Below the pieces are notes generated by a model. That model made no database searches, was not told where the DNA came from, and worked only from the letters and a program-made list of their open reading frames with translations. A stretch of DNA of 64,000 bases from Antilocapra americana (lineage: Eukaryota; Chordata; Mammalia; Artiodactyla; Antilocapridae). Below, one piece after another: positions 26,331 to 39,830 of this stretch (position 1 is the first letter of the stretch; each line of letters begins with the position of its first letter). The DNA lies in the NCBI GenBank assembly GCA_007570785.1, contig ML664161.1, positions 8,006,277-8,070,276 on the forward strand, in the 5' to 3' direction. The position numbers and the translations under genes are program-made.

Positions 26331-27716
26331 CTCTGTTGGTGTGACCAGTAAGCGTGGGCAGCTACCAACCCCTTTTAAAATCTACCTTTCCATAAGAATT
26401 AAGTTCAAACAATTTTAAGTTGAAGCAACAATGACCATTCTAGTGTATACAACGCAAAATGCACCTAAATTTTCAAGATAAAACACAAAATTCCAAATCC
26501 ATTTCATGTTTGCGGTTTCCCCACCACCACCTTGGAGGAGCCCCCAGACCTCTTGAGATCAAGGGGTGTACAATTAGGCTGACACCTTCCTCAGGCACTG
26601 CAAGTACAGCGCCTGGGACCACAGTGCTTTTTGAAACTGACAAAAATGTCCTACGAATTTTAAAATCAGATGAAAACAACGAACTCTTAGAGCAAACCAC
26701 ATGTTTTAATATATAATGTTAATACATTTGTCTTTATAACAAGGAAGTTGTAAAATCTAACTTAAAATGCTTTTTATGGAGTCAAGAGACCACAAAGGCA
26801 AAAGTAAGTGTCAAAGGCCTATGGAAATCACACTGTGAAACTGGGTAGTTGGTTCTGTCATGCTGGTAATCCTCAGAACATAAAGGACAACGGTATTTCT
26901 TAAAGTGCAGTGGTCACAGAACACCACGATATGGTGGGACAATGGCTAACATTTTTAATTTGGAAAGTATGGATTATATATAAAAGTATAATTGAAAATA
27001 ATGGGTTTTCCATTTATGGTAGCAATAAAGTTTCCTTTTTGGAAAATTAGAAATTTGGATGCTGGCCTGATTGCATAATTCCATTTTCAATCATACATCA
27101 TAATTGTTTTTCAGAATTAGTAGGTCACAGTGTTGAGAGCAAGAGATATTTGTTGGCTGGAACAAAGCATCTCCTTTCACTGGCTCATGAAATGATCCTA
27201 CTTAAGTTTTGCATTGTACACAAAGAGCCAGATAATTGATAAAGATTCCCCGCAAGAATAAGACATTCATGTAAAGATGAGATCAGCCAGTCCAGTCCAT
27301 CCAGCTGGGATCATTTTACAAGGGTCAGACAGTCTTGGAGCATAAACTAATCACTCCGGGTCTGGAGGACGCCAGCTCCTAATTCCCAAGAGGCAGCATC
27401 ACACAATCAGATTGTTTACCCTGGCTCAATACAAATTTGACACATTTTCCCAAAAATGCTCATCTGGGGCCCTGTCAAAGCAGGATGATGGAAAGTCAGA
27501 ACGATTTTCTGGCCTGGTATATCTAACATTCCAATAATCCATTCCATTTCAGTCTAGTTCTGGAGGGAAGGATATTTTCCCCACCATACTTGAAATCCAT
27601 TCATTCTTGCATGCTTTAGTTCCCCAGATCTCAGGATCATTGTTGAATCTGAAGCAGCCAGTGGCATGCAAAGACCTTTGAAAAGTAGCATTCTAGGGCT
27701 TCTTTTCCTCTTGTAT

Positions 27717-27867
27717 GTCCCTGGTTGCTCAGTGGTAAAGAATGCACCTGCCAATGCAGGAGACACAGGTTAGATCCCTAGGTTGGTAGGATCCCCTGGA
27801 AGAGGAAATGGCAACCCACTCCAGTATTCTTGCCTGGGAGATTCCACGGACAGAGGGGCCTAAGGTA
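27717..27867 (+). mobile_element. Bov-tA SINE, 3'-truncated
   Basis: The tRNA-like head (GGTTGCTCAGTGGTAAAGAA) and the body to GACAGAGGGGCC are present, then the homology stops. The final third is missing. Confidence 0.88.
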
Positions 27868-28019
27868 GAGAGGGAGATCATTATTCCACATGAGGGATTA
27901 AGGGCATCTCTTCTGTCACTGAGCCATCTGTACTCCAGTGCCCAATGATCCAGAGGAAGCAACTAATGTCAGATTCTCCAAACGACGAAGCCTTGACCTA
28001 AATGTGTTTAGTACTCAGT

Positions 28020-28222
28020 GGTGGTGGCGGTGCAGTCACTAAGTCGTGTCCACCCCATGGACTGTAGCCCGCCATGCACGTCTGTCCATGGGATTTTCCA
28101 GGCAAGAATACTGGAGTGGGTTGCCATTTCCTTCTCCAGGGCATCTTCATGACTCAGGGATCGAACCCCAGTCTCCTGTACTACCGGCAGGTTCTTTGCC
28201 ATCTGAGCCACCAGGGAAGCCC
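28020..28222 (-). mobile_element. Bov-tA SINE with target-site duplication
   Basis: The complement begins GGGCTTCCCTGGTGGCTCAG and is full length. TTAGTACTCAGT (28008-28019) and TTAGCACTCAGT (28223-28234) flank it with one mismatch. Confidence 0.95.
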
Positions 28223-28273
28223 TTAGCACTCAGTAAGCGTCTCTAACTCAGGGTACTTTGGATGTGAGAGTTG

Positions 28274-28580
28274 GTGAGTGAAAGTCACTGAGTCGTGCCC
28301 GACTCTTTGCCACCCATGGGTATAGTCCACGGAATTCTTAGGCCAGAATACTGGAGTGGGTAGTCTTTCCCTTCTCCAGGGGATCTTCCCAACCCAGGGA
28401 TCGAACCCAGATCTCCCACATTGCAGGAGGATTCTTTACCAGCTGAGCCTCAGGGAAGCCCAAGAATACTGGAGTGGGTAGCCTATCCCTTCTCCAGCAG
28501 ATATTCCTTACCCAGCAATAGAACCAGGGTCTCCTGCACTGCAGGTGGATTCTTTATCAACTGAGCTATCAGGGAACCCC
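28274..28580 (-). mobile_element. Bov-tA3-type SINE with duplicated head
   Basis: On the complement a partial head plus body start (28580 to about 28462) is followed by a complete second unit to 28274. This layout also occurs at 47361 and 60130, so it looks like a SINE subfamily, not a local accident. Confidence 0.88.
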
Positions 28581-29539
28581 ATGAGACTTGGTATCACTAT
28601 GTAAATAGGGCACTATTTTACTGTATAGTTAAATGAAACAAGTACATGCAGCACAAATTCTCTGGAGGAAATGCTTTAATACTGAAGAACAACTTGTGAT
28701 TAGCATATCAATAGGAATAAATAAACAGCAGTTTTAAGATACCTAAGGGCACTTAAGGAGAGAAGTTTTTCAACAAACTTCTTAAACTTCTTTTATCCTC
28801 TGAAACTAGTTGGAAAATTCTTTCTTCTGAGATACTTTAAAAGGTCAAGCACAGCCCACATAGTCTCTCTGAAAGTTAATAAGGTTTTAATGTGCTCAGA
28901 AATGCAGAAGTGGTGTCAAGGTTACTTGACTGACCCAAGCCAAAGAACCTTCTAGAACAGCAACATATTTTGGCTGGGTTTTTACCATGAAGTTACCTGT
29001 CCTCTTAAATGGGCTGTTTAAAGAACATTTATTTCAACATATTAGCAGAATTACTAGGTCACTTATAGGCAGCAAGATCTAACATTTTTAAAATGACCAA
29101 AGAGGAGAAATAAATTACGTAAACAATTCTGGCTTGCTAGTGTTACCCCTCTACTTTAAAAGGGACCCTAAAAACTAGGGACAGTAGGTCTTAGTTAAAC
29201 CAGAAACTTTTAAGTTGAAGGTTATATCACTGAATGCCTGAGTTCAGCCCACCACGCTTTCATTCTTCTAATTAATTATATCTGCTTAAGTCTTTGGCAT
29301 CAAAAGGTTGTAGGTGGTTTCAGCTTCTAGCACAAGTCAAGTTTTCTTCATCTGAACAGCAGGGAGCATAAGTAGTAAGTAGTAAGTAGCTACATTTCAT
29401 GAGCTTGTGGAATGGAGCCTTCCCTATCATGGGTACTCTATGTATACCCCATACATACATGTTTGTAAACAAGTACTGCTTCTACTGTGAGCAGAACAAA
29501 GGCAGTCCTTGAACTTTAAAGAGACACATGAACCACAAG

Positions 29540-30355
29540 AAAGTCAAGAACTTTCACCTAAAACCGCAATGAGATACCACTTGTCAGAATGGCTATCATC
29601 AAAAAGACAACAAATAACAAGTGTTGGCGAGGTCATGCACTGTTGATGGGATTATACGTTGGTGAAGCCACTATGGAAAACAGAACAGAGGCTCCTCAAG
29701 AAATTAAAAAGAGAACTGCCATGGGATTTAGTAATTTCAATTCTGGGTATTTACCCTACGAAGACAAAGTCATAACTCAAAAAGATGTATGCATTCCAAT
29801 GTTCACTGAGACATTATTTATAGTAGCCAAGATATGGAAGCAATCTAAATGTCCATTGATAGAAAGATGGATAAAGATATGGTACACACACACACATATA
29901 TATAAGTCAGTATCATTCCGTGATAAAAAGAGTGAAATACTGCCATTTTCAACAACGTGCATGGACTTAGAGGATATTATATTATGTGAAAAAAGTCAGA
30001 GAAGAAGAAACAGGCTCTCGCTTATATGTATAATCTTAAAAACAAAACAAAACAAAGACAGACTCATAGATACAGAGAATAAGTGGGTGGTTGCCAGGAA
30101 GAGGGAGGGGGCAGACAGGTGAAGGGGATGAAGAGGTTCAAACCTACAGTTATATATAGTAAGTCACAGGGATATAGCATTAGGAATACCATCAGTAATA
30201 CCGTAATAACTCTGAATAAGACAATTGATTATTAGATTTATGATGGTGATCATCGCATAATATATGCAAATGTCAAACCATTACATAGTATACCTGAAAT
30301 ACTATAGTATACCTGAAAATAACATTGTACATCAACTATATTTCAATTAAAAAAA
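29540..30355 (+). mobile_element. Old L1 3' end
   Basis: It has AATGAGATACCACTTGTCAG, GGTATTTACCCTACGAAGAC, TATAGTAGCCAAGATATGGA and AATAAGTGGGTGGTTGCCAG, the usual L1 ORF2-end and 3' UTR series, ending in CAATTAAAAAAAC. A 177-codon ORF at 29589-30122 lies inside and is not a gene. A short CA/TA run at 29883-29904 is internal. Confidence 0.85.
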
Positions 30356-30701
30356 CTGCCACTTAAAGTGCATATTAAATCTAAGAAACTCTTAACATAA
30401 GAGAGGACTCAGAATAAAAACATATAAGGAAATTGTTCTTAGAGTTCAGAATGCATCTTAGCTTCTAAGGTTTAAATCCAGAAAGGCAGGAACATTCTTC
30501 CTCAATGTGACCTTTGACGGCACACAGGTCACTGGGGCGTGTTTGCGGGTGAGCCAGTTCTTAGGCTTTGAGCATTTCATCAGGTGCGCTAGTCCTTCGT
30601 CTGACCAAAGCTGGTATCTGTTATTTCTTACAACTTTTATTCTGGAGAACTTTTGTAAATACCCCTCACCCTCCAAATCCCACCCTCCAAAGTATATGTT
30701 A

Positions 30702-30921
30702 GCATGCGTGTGTGCATGCTAAGTCGCTTTAGTCGTATTCGACTCTTTCCAACCCTATGGATTGTAGCCCACCAGGTTCCTCTGTGCATGGGACTTCAAG
30801 ACAAGAAGACTGGAGTGGGTTGCCATGTCCTCTTCCAAGGGCTCTTCCCGACCCAGGATCAATCCCGCATCTCTTATGCCTCCTGCATTGGTAGGCAGGT
30901 TCTTTACCAACAGAGCCATCT
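30702..30921 (-). mobile_element. Bov-tA SINE (left arm of inverted pair)
   Basis: The complement carries the Bov-tA head and body. It ends only about 13 bp before a second copy in the other orientation. Confidence 0.9.
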
Positions 30922-30934
30922 ATAAACTGCCATT

Positions 30935-31144
30935 ATTCTCATGGCTCAGATGGTAAAGAATCTGCCTCTAATGCAGGAGACCCAGGTCCCATCCCTGGGT
31001 TCAGAAGATCCCCTGAAAAAGGAAATGGCAACCCACTTCAGTACTCTCACCTGGAGAATCCCATGGGCAGAGGAGCCTGGCAGACTACAGTCCAGGGGGT
31101 CGCAAAGGGTCAGACACAACTGAGCGACTATGCTTTTACTTTCA
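30935..31144 (+). mobile_element. Bov-tA SINE (right arm of inverted pair)
   Basis: It starts TCTCATGGCTCAGATGGTAA and runs to CTGAGCGACTATGC. It is head-to-head with the copy at 30702. Confidence 0.9.
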
Positions 31145-31433
31145 TTCTAATATAATCAGCTTTCTTGACCACATTTATATTGTAGGGTGACACTGTACCA
31201 CCAGAAAGAGAGTTGACCTCAACTGCTACTTCTCAGGGAGAAATCCAATTCAAATAAAATATAGAACCCTGTCGACATAAACACCAAATAAATACACAAA
31301 CCCTTGTACATCTACTCCGTTTTTTAAACTAATATTCAACACTAGATACTTAATTGCTTCTATTTTAACCCAAAACACAAACTTGGAAGACGGAGTTTTC
31401 TCCTTTATATTCACTGTGGAACAGACACTAGAC

Positions 31434-31704
31434 GGAGAAGGCCATAGCACCCCACTCCAGTACTCTTGCCTGGAAAATCCCATGGACGGATGAGCCTGGT
31501 GGGCTGCAGTCCATGGGGTCACGAAGCGTCAGACACAACTGAGCGACCTCACTTTCACTTTTCATTTTCATGCATTGAAGAAGGAAATGGCAACCCACTC
31601 CAGTGTTCTTGCCTGGAGAATCCCAGGGACGGGGGAGCCTGGTGAGCTGTCATCTATGGGGTTGCACAGAATCGGACACGACTGAAGCAACTTAGCCGCA
31701 GTAG
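31434..31704 (+). mobile_element. Bov-A2 SINE with perfect TSD
   Basis: Two Bov-A units in tandem, with the second starting near 31576. CAGACACTAGAC occurs perfectly at 31422-31433 and 31705-31716. The perfect duplication suggests a fairly recent insertion. Confidence 0.96.
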
Positions 31705-32170
31705 CAGACACTAGACACAGAGGAGTCAGCTAAATCTCACCTGCTCACAAACCTTAGCTGGTCAGCTCCCTAAGCTGTGCTCCTCCAGGAAATCTGAAAA
31801 GAAAACTTCTGGGCTTTACCCAAGACCGCAGAGAAGATGGTTCGTTAGCAGAGCTCTGTAGGCCTGCGAGTTCTGTGCATCACACCCTTCTTGAGAGGTA
31901 AGATCCTGAGTAAGGCATTTGAAACCTCTGGATGTTCATGGTCTCAGTCAGCAAATGGCTATCATAATCCCACATAATCTCTGGATTCAAGTGTTAGAAT
32001 AACAACATGAGGACCACGGACTTGGAAATGCAGAAGTGTTCCCTGGAAACAAACGTACAGCATAAGGAGTCCCTTTGACACTGATAATGTAGATGGCAGA
32101 ATGCTAGTGGTGATGGAAGTAAGGAGTAGAGTGGGACAGGAAATATAATCAGTACCTGTTTGTTTTTATG

Positions 32171-32396
32171 TGGGATTCCCAGGTGGCACTAGTGGTAAAC
32201 AACCCACCTGCCAATGCAGGAGACATAAAAGATGTGCGTTCAATCCCTGGGTCAGGAAGATTCCCTAGAGGAGGGGCAAGGAAAGCCACTCCAGTATTCT
32301 TGCCTGGTGAATCCCATGGACAGAGTAGCCTGGTGGGCTACAATCCATAGGGTTGCCAAGAGTTGGACGTGACTGAAGCGACTTACCATGCATGCT
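32171..32396 (+). mobile_element. Bov-tA SINE
   Basis: It opens GGGATTCCCAGGTGGCACTA and ends in ACTGAAGCGACTTACCATGC. Flanks sharing TTTTATGT are consistent with a short target-site duplication. Confidence 0.92.
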
Positions 32397-34339
32397 TACT
32401 TTTATGTATCCATAAATATGTGAATCTGAAGGAGAACTCACACCATGATGTATAGTATTAATGCCAGACTTCAAAGACTACAATTGATCATGGTGTTACT
32501 TGTCAGCTGACTCAGGTACTCATAAATCTCTTTCACTTCTAGACTGGAAAACAATGTTCAAACAAAGAGTTTTTTGTTTGGACGTTGCTATTTTGTTTTG
32601 GGCTTTGTTGGCAGGCTTACTGTCCCCCTTCCACCCCATTTTGTGTTTTTCCCTATCCCCTACCAACACTCCAACACTGGTTTCTTGGCCATGTCTTAAA
32701 TTTAGAACATATTTACTCAGATGATTCACTATAGCCATTAGTCTTATTCAAGCAAGTCTTGTCCTGAGCAATGGATAAGCTGGAGACCGGAAGAAAAGGG
32801 CAGCCTTGGCTCCTTGTCAGTGACCCTCGCTTCCCACCCCATGCCCATCCTGCTGTAGACCATCAGGGCTGGGTGCCAAGCACCAACTCCTTTCAGCACT
32901 CAGAGGCAGGCATATCCATATGGGGACGGGAGTGCTTTTGGTGCTTAGCTTCCATGATCGGTTTCTTTAGGGAAGGTTTTGAAAGTTCTGAAGGATCTCT
33001 CAACATAGAAAAGTGGATACAAAACAGTAGAACAAATGTACTAAACATCTGGGTAACAAAACATTTCTCTTCTGCTGAAATCACTAGGTGAATTAGCTGG
33101 AGGAAATCAGAGTCTGCTTAATTTGAAAATCCTTTTAAGAGACCATCAACTCTGCCTCCATCCAAAAAAAAAAAAAAGCATATTGTCCTTTGTTTTCACT
33201 AATTTTCACTCTTTTGACACAAAAGGAGAAAGAAGGAGATGAACGCAGGTTAAACTCCTCACTGAAGCACCTGATACTTTAGAGGCAGTGCAGGTGTACT
33301 TGGGTCATGGGTGCTACATACTTATAATCTGTACGGGAAAAAAGTGAATCGTGTGGTCCTTAATGGAAACAGAAATGGAAAGCCTACACAGGGATTCTCA
33401 ACCTGCACTCATGATTCAACAAACAGTTTGTATATTGACACTGTTGCCAGATCATTCTCAACTAAATTACCCAGGAATTCTTTCCTTTTTTCCTGTTTGT
33501 CTCTCCCATCCTCAACCCCAAATACACGAACCTAGGCTCCCCTAAGAGGGGAAAACACAAAAGCAAAGAGTAAGCAATTTGCCACCATGCCACATCAGGT
33601 TATAGCTAACCTGTGTTCCCTCTGCTCACAAGAGAAAAAAGTACAGATATGCACCTGACAAATATCTGCATGGTCTCCAGTGCAGTGAGATTCATCCGTT
33701 TGCTCGCAAAAGTACACAACTGCAGCTGAGAGAATAAATCAGTTCAATTCAACAAACATTTAGCAAGCTCCAGTCTGATTGCAGTCTTTTGGGGAAAAAA
33801 AAAAATCATGCACCTGGCTATTGGAGATGATTTTTGAAGAAATCTAGAAATATGCTATTCCTGCCCGTTCCCATCAAAAACAAGGCGTGAGAAAAGAAGC
33901 AACCAACTCCTTCAGATGATCATTACAGTAACATTTTATGCTGTAAAATGTAACAAACTGAAGCCATGCCAGTTTCTTTTTGTAGATGGAAAAGAATTAA
34001 CTTCTTACCTTTCTCGGGAAATAACAATTTGGTTCCTTGTATAAAAAAATGTATGACTCAACCATCAATCACCCTTCAGTATTTTCGATATAAAGATTAC
34101 ATGAAGTATATATTGAAACAAGTTAAGGCATCACTGCTTTATATTACACATTCAAATTGATCAGGGATCTATCCTAAATGAATTTTAAACATGCAGTGCA
34201 AGAGCAGGGTAAAACCAATCCTTGCCAAACATTTAGGGGGATTTCCACATCTCATCCTCACCCCAGATTTCCTCTTAGGAAACTTGCATGTGGAGCTAAG
34301 AGAAAAATTAGGTATGAGACCCCAAGTCAAGCTCTATCC

Positions 34340-34500
34340 CCCTGCCTGCTTGGTGACCTCAGAAAAGTCATTTATAAACTGAGACCTCAACTTCTTCAAA
34401 CTTTAAAACAGGAATAATCATACTCCCTTCTGTCTTACTTGTGGGGAGACTGTGAAAATCAAATGAAATAATCAAGATAAAGGTTTTATGAAAACTGTTA
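34340..34500 (+). mobile_element. MIR SINE fragment
   Basis: TGGTGACCTCAGAAAAGTCA, CTTTAAAACAGGAATAATCA and AAATGAAATAATCAAGATAA keep the MIR order. Diverged. Confidence 0.5.
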
Positions 34501-34870
34501 TAATCATGGATATCGATGTTTAAGCCCACAGCTCTAGAAACAAGGTGGCAAAAGGAAACCCATCTCTGTCTCCAGAATGTGTACCAGGGTCTTTACAAGT
34601 TTAACTGGCCTGTAGCCTCTTGGGTTTAGGAACAGGGACAGTTTTAGACTCATGTCCATGAAACCAGCTTCAAAAAGAAGGGGAAACGCTTTTTTCATTA
34701 TCCTATTTTTTTTCTGTTATACTGCACAGTAGGTGGACACTGTTCTTATTTAATGTATCAGTATTTAGTGGGTGTTGGCTATTATGAAATGTTGTATTGA
34801 GTGTCAGTCTCTGTTTTACAGGTTTACGCAGCTGAGATTAAGCAAAACTGACACATATTCTACTGAGACT

Positions 34871-35008
34871 GTTGTTCAGTCACTAAATCGTGTCTGACTC
34901 TTTGCGACCCTGTGGACTGCAGCACGCCCAGCCCCCCGTCCCTTACTGTCTCCCCGAGTTCACACAAGTTCATGTCCACTGAATCAGTGATGCCAGCCAA
35001 TCATCTCC
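34871..35008 (-). mobile_element. BovB LINE 3' end fragment
   Basis: The complement matches the BovB end (plus strand: GTTGTTCAGTCACTAAATCG, ACTGCAGCACGCCCAGCC, TGAATCAGTGATGCCAGCC). Only the final 140 bp are present. Confidence 0.85.
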
Positions 35009-37340
35009 ACTGAGACAGGGCATTCCAAAATCAGCAAAACATGGAAGTGGTATACTTTTTTTTTTTTAATCGGTATTTTTAGCCATCTACTCTGTATTGG
35101 CACTAGAGAAATAGTTAGGTAGTGTTCCAGAACTCTAGGAGCTGAGTTTATAGAATGGAAACATCCAGACAGAACATAACAAAACAGCGAGGGCAAGGTG
35201 AGGAAGAGAGGTCAGCAAGGGTCCCAGGGAGCAGAGAAGGGTTAAGGATGTCAGGCAGGTGGCAGGAGCAAACAGCCTGCAGGCACTGTGACAACAGTGA
35301 GCCCACAGGAGCCAGGATCTACCAAAGATGAGGCTGGAGGGGGAGGCAGAGGTCACGTGACAAGGAATCCAGGCCTGGGGACCTCAGCGTGGGGCTGCTC
35401 TATGGATAGATGTAGGAGGGGATGTTACATAGGGGACACCCCAACTATCCTCCTTCTAGAACATTCTGTCGTTATATGAACTACTGGATTTCCTTTGGAA
35501 AAACAAACATTTTCCTACTAAAAAAGAAAACAGTTGATGCAGTAAAGGTCAAGGGAAATCTCACTGTAAAACTGTAAGAAAAAGAATCCCAGCCCAAAAC
35601 AACGGAATAAAGAAAACACAAACAATACTCTGAAAGGATTCGTATAAAATGCTGCAATGGAACTGACCTCTTCCTCTTCTTCTACCTCCACCTGAGAAGG
35701 ATCATTTTATTTAGACATAAACAAAGGAGAAAAGTCAAGCATGTCAGCCAGTTTCAGCTTCTTAGAACAAGATGCTGCTCTGCAGGTACTGGGTGGTCAG
35801 TAACCTGGAGGACAAAGCAGGCCAATGGGTCACCATGAGAAACACAGATTTGCAGGACCCTTTGGGGCTTGATAGAGAGTTGGTGTTACAAGAAGCTCAC
35901 AGGAAACCATCACTTCTACAATTAAGATTCCTGGGAATAGTTTAAAAAAGAAAGGCAAGGCAGGGCTGGTGAGGGGGAGAAGGGGTGGGGAGTATGGAGT
36001 TACTGTTTACTGAGTACAGTTTCAGTTTGGGACGATGAGAAAGTTCTGGATTTGGATTGTGGGGATGGTTGCACAAGACGTGAATGTAGCTCATGGTGCT
36101 GAACAACACTTTATAGCATTGGTATTTTACCATGATAAGAGGATGGGGGAAGGAAAGAGGCAAAGAGAGACAAAGAGACAAAAAGTAGTAAGATTTCTAA
36201 TAAATTCAGCTGAGAAACTCCTACTGCCTTCCTCAATGTGACACACAGAACAAAACTGAATTTCTCAAGAAATACTTTAAAGAAAGACATCATCTGGAAC
36301 ATGCTAGTGGTCTGCCAAGGACGGTATTCCCAATGGGCTATATTATGTAATCGTGGGCCAGTTTCCTAAAACAATTGAGCATCTTCTCCCTAAAGGAGAC
36401 TGAACTCTTCACATACTTTAGTTTGTAACTCTTCAGTCTAGAAAGATGACTTCGTTATTATCATCATTATGGTAGCTATTTTGTATTTGTTAAGAGTCTA
36501 GTAAGCCAGCTGCTGTTTTCTCTTCTTTTGTTGCAGATGGGAACAAAACAGACAGCATGTCTGTATTGCCTGGGAAAGCAAGGACCAGGACCAAAATCAG
36601 AATCTCTGCCCAAGGCCACAACGTTGGGCAGAGGCTGTGCTCCACCCAGAGTGGAGGTCTCATCCTCCTACTCCAGAATCTCACCACCGAGCAGGGCTCC
36701 TACTTAGTGGAGAGCACATATTTGCTTGCCAGACAGCAGCTATTTATTTTTGCATGTGCAAAAACATCCAAGTGGACTTAATACAATTATATTTGAGGTT
36801 AAACCGCAGAGATAAGAAATTCAAACGAGGGCCCCCATTAATCACTCTTTTTAAGAGTTTCAAATGTTTTCCATGTCTAAATAGTCAAAACTGTACATGG
36901 CCCTAAATTCTGTGCCTATAATCCTGATGGAGTTTCATTCCACAGGTCACAAATCATCCCCCAGTAATGGTAATCACTTAGTATCTATTGATTGTTTAAT
37001 TACTTGAGACTGCCTTATACTCACCAAGTCATTAAGGATGTTAGGAGATCTAAAAACTGTAAGCCGCCAGGGTGCTGTGCATCAAGTTATTCGGCAAGTC
37101 ACTGATATGAGATGGAAGGGAAGTATTTTAAACTAAAGCAGTCTAAAACACTTCAAAGGAAAGGGGGGTATACAAGTGCCAAATTGACAATAGATATTTA
37201 TTATAAAGGATGACACCGAATACATAAATAAACAAGGTAAACAAAACCCCAGGATACGGATAAGAGTAGAAGAGATGTCTCCTCAAAGGCAGAGACACCT
37301 AAAACAGCCTTTAAGTCCTCTGACAGACAATACCTTAGTC

Positions 37341-37490
37341 CAGTGGATCTCAATTCTGGGTTTGCACTAGAAGCATCTGGGGAGCTCTGGAAGGCAGCTT
37401 TACCCAGTCCTACTCCAGACCCACTAAAACCAAATCTCCAGACAAAGGCCCAGATAGTTTAGTGTTTCAAAACTACCCAGCTGATTTCCA
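37341..37490 (+). mobile_element. MER5A-type hAT fossil
   Basis: CAGTGGATCTCAATTCTGGG at the start, then AGCATCTGGGGAGCTCTGG and CAGACCCACTAAAACCAAAT. The right end is decayed. Confidence 0.7.
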
Positions 37491-38444
37491 TAAACAATGA
37501 GGGCTGAGCGACACCGGTAGCTACAAGAAAATCCAACCAAGTCCCCTGTGGCAGGTTTTGGTAGCAACTCTGGAGGTCTGGCCACCCAGCAAAAAAGCAG
37601 CCTTCCTTTTGCATATGGCACATGGGCTCACAAAGGTCTACCCAAGTGCTGCCACGGCAATCATCAAATTCATTACACCCAATGGATCACAGCATGAGGG
37701 GGCACATTCTTGAGCCAAATTAGATGCAATGAACACAGGGATCTACGAAAAGCTCAACAAGCCAACCTATTTCAAGGGTAAATAATTCTACTTATGGGGC
37801 AGGAGTAAAACTGTTACCTGTAATTCTGCGCAACTACAATGAAAGTACCCTCTGAGAGGAAGCAATAATAACTAAATAATCCCAAAGGCTTAGCCATGGT
37901 CAAATGAACCTATGACTAGGAACAATGCTTCATATGTGCTACAGTATTCTAGAGACATCTTTTAAAATATCTATTTGATGTTAAAAATCACAATTTCTAT
38001 ACTCCTAGAAAAATAGTGCTGGGGTATTTTTGGTAGCTACCTTTTCTTAAGAAAATTTAATGAAACCAACTAGTACCCTTGGGCTATATCATTAGTTACT
38101 TTTAACAGATAATCTGTCACTATAAACAGCACAAAAATTCTTTTTAAAGACAATCAACATATTAGATCTGGCCCAAGAACCCAGTTTATAAGAGAACAGG
38201 AAAGACAGATCTGCTTCAAACTCCTTTTCATTACACTTCTTTCCACTTACGAAAATGCTAAATTACACCCCACGATGTGCCGATGCCAAGGCCTCCAAGC
38301 TTTTTCCAAATCCCCTTCCCACAGTCCATTCAGGTCCCCACTCTGATTCACAAGGCTCCATATTTTATACTCCCACTGTCTCTGTCTGCACATCAGTTTT
38401 AAGAGCTTTTGCTATATTGTCTCATCCTTATGGAAGTGGTCCCT

Positions 38445-38611
38445 GAGGGGGGCAGGGAGGGAGACAATTTTACCCCCAGGGGGACTCCTGGCATCTCATA
38501 GGTAGAAGCCAAGGATGCAGCTAAACACCCTATGATGCACAGGACAACACCCCAACAATAAAGAGCTATTTGGTCCAAATGTCAACAGTGCCGAGGTTGA
38601 GAAACCCTGCA
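38445..38611 (+). mobile_element. MER20-type hAT fossil
   Basis: CCCCCAGGGGGACTCCTGGC, GATGCAGCTAAACACCCTAT, GATGCACAGGACAACACCCC and AGTGCCGAGGTTGAGAAACC match the right-hand part of MER20. MER20 copies are known to act as enhancers in some placental tissues, but nothing here shows such activity. Confidence 0.8.
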
Positions 38612-39389
38612 TTTAAGGGATAATGTGGTTTAATAAGTGTGCTTTAGTTTCCTCCCCTATAAAACCATGAAGAGTAACTAAGACACAACATTCGAAAACT
38701 TTAGCACACAATAATTAGTTAACCTGACTGCACACTTCTTAGACTAGGAACCACCTCGACTGGCTCTGCATTCTCCCCATACAAAGCACAGGGCTTTTTC
38801 AATGGTACTCAACAAATGTGAAATAATGTATTCTTCATATTGGAATTCTTGTTTAAAAAAAAAAATCCATTATTATCTAAGAAATTTGACATTCTCCTAT
38901 AATCACTCCTTACAAACAAGAACAGCGTAATTCATGATTCATTAGAAGAGACTATGATAAACTACGCTGAATCCTAAGTATGTCACTGAATAGTCTCCAT
39001 ATTAAGATTGTTAATAAGCTTACTATTAAAATGCTTTGTCTTACTTCAACAGATGGTTTATTAAGAGATCCCAATATACAAATGTAAGGAAATCTCATGC
39101 AGCGGGGCTCAGATTCTTCTACTATACCAAGTCAGTTTTGACCCTTTCAATTCTCAGGTTTTGAGTTGAATTATTCAAAAACAACCTTACCTGTAATCAT
39201 AAGCATGTCAAATAAAAAGAGCAAAAGTCAAATCTCAGAATGAGTATGTCAAACCTGGCTGGCATCAAATCTCAAATCAAAATCTTTGTGTTTTTTTTAA
39301 CTTTTCTCAGTTTATGCATGTTAGAGTCAGCATAAAAACTCTAAATGATTACAAAAAACATTGGGATTAACATTCACTCAAGTAGCCCT

Positions 39390-39607
39390 GCGTGCATGCA
39401 AAGTCACTCAGTCATGTTGAACTCTGCAACCCTATGGACTGTAGCCCACCAGGCTCTTCTGTCTATGGGATTCTCCAGGCAAGGATGCTGGAGTGGGTTG
39501 CCATTTCCTTCTCCTGGGGATCTTTCTGACCCATGGATTGAGCCCAAGTCTCTTATGTCTCCTGCATTGGCAGGCGGGTTCTTTACCATTAGTGCCACCT
39601 GGCAGCC
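39390..39607 (-). mobile_element. Bov-tA SINE
   Basis: The complement starts GGCTGCCAGGTGGCACTAAT and ends in the Bov-A body. Near full length. Confidence 0.92.
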
Positions 39608-39639
39608 CTACCACAGAGTAACTAACAATCGTTTTTGCA

Positions 39640-39830
39640 GAGTTTCTGGAGGTGTGGCTCCAGGGCTCTGAATGTCAGCAAGAATCTATAAACTTATTAG
39701 AAGTGCAGATTCCTGAATCCCAACCAGACCTACTGAACAAAATTTAAGAGGTTAGGCCTGGAAATCTACATTTTTAATCATTTCTCAAACATTTGTTTCA
39801 CATAGTAAAGTTTGGGAACCTCTACTAGGA
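39640..39830 (+). mobile_element. MER5-type hAT fossil
   Basis: AGTGCAGATTCCTGAATCCC, CAGACCTACTGAACAAAAT and GTTTGGGAACCTCTAC are the middle and right end of a MER5-like element. The left end is lost. Confidence 0.6.

Noticed and set aside
29589..30122. The longest ORF, 177 codons, plus strand
   Set aside because: It runs through L1 ORF2-end and 3' UTR text (for example the 'GGTATTTACCC' block) with no kinase or other domain, and the surrounding DNA is a truncated L1.
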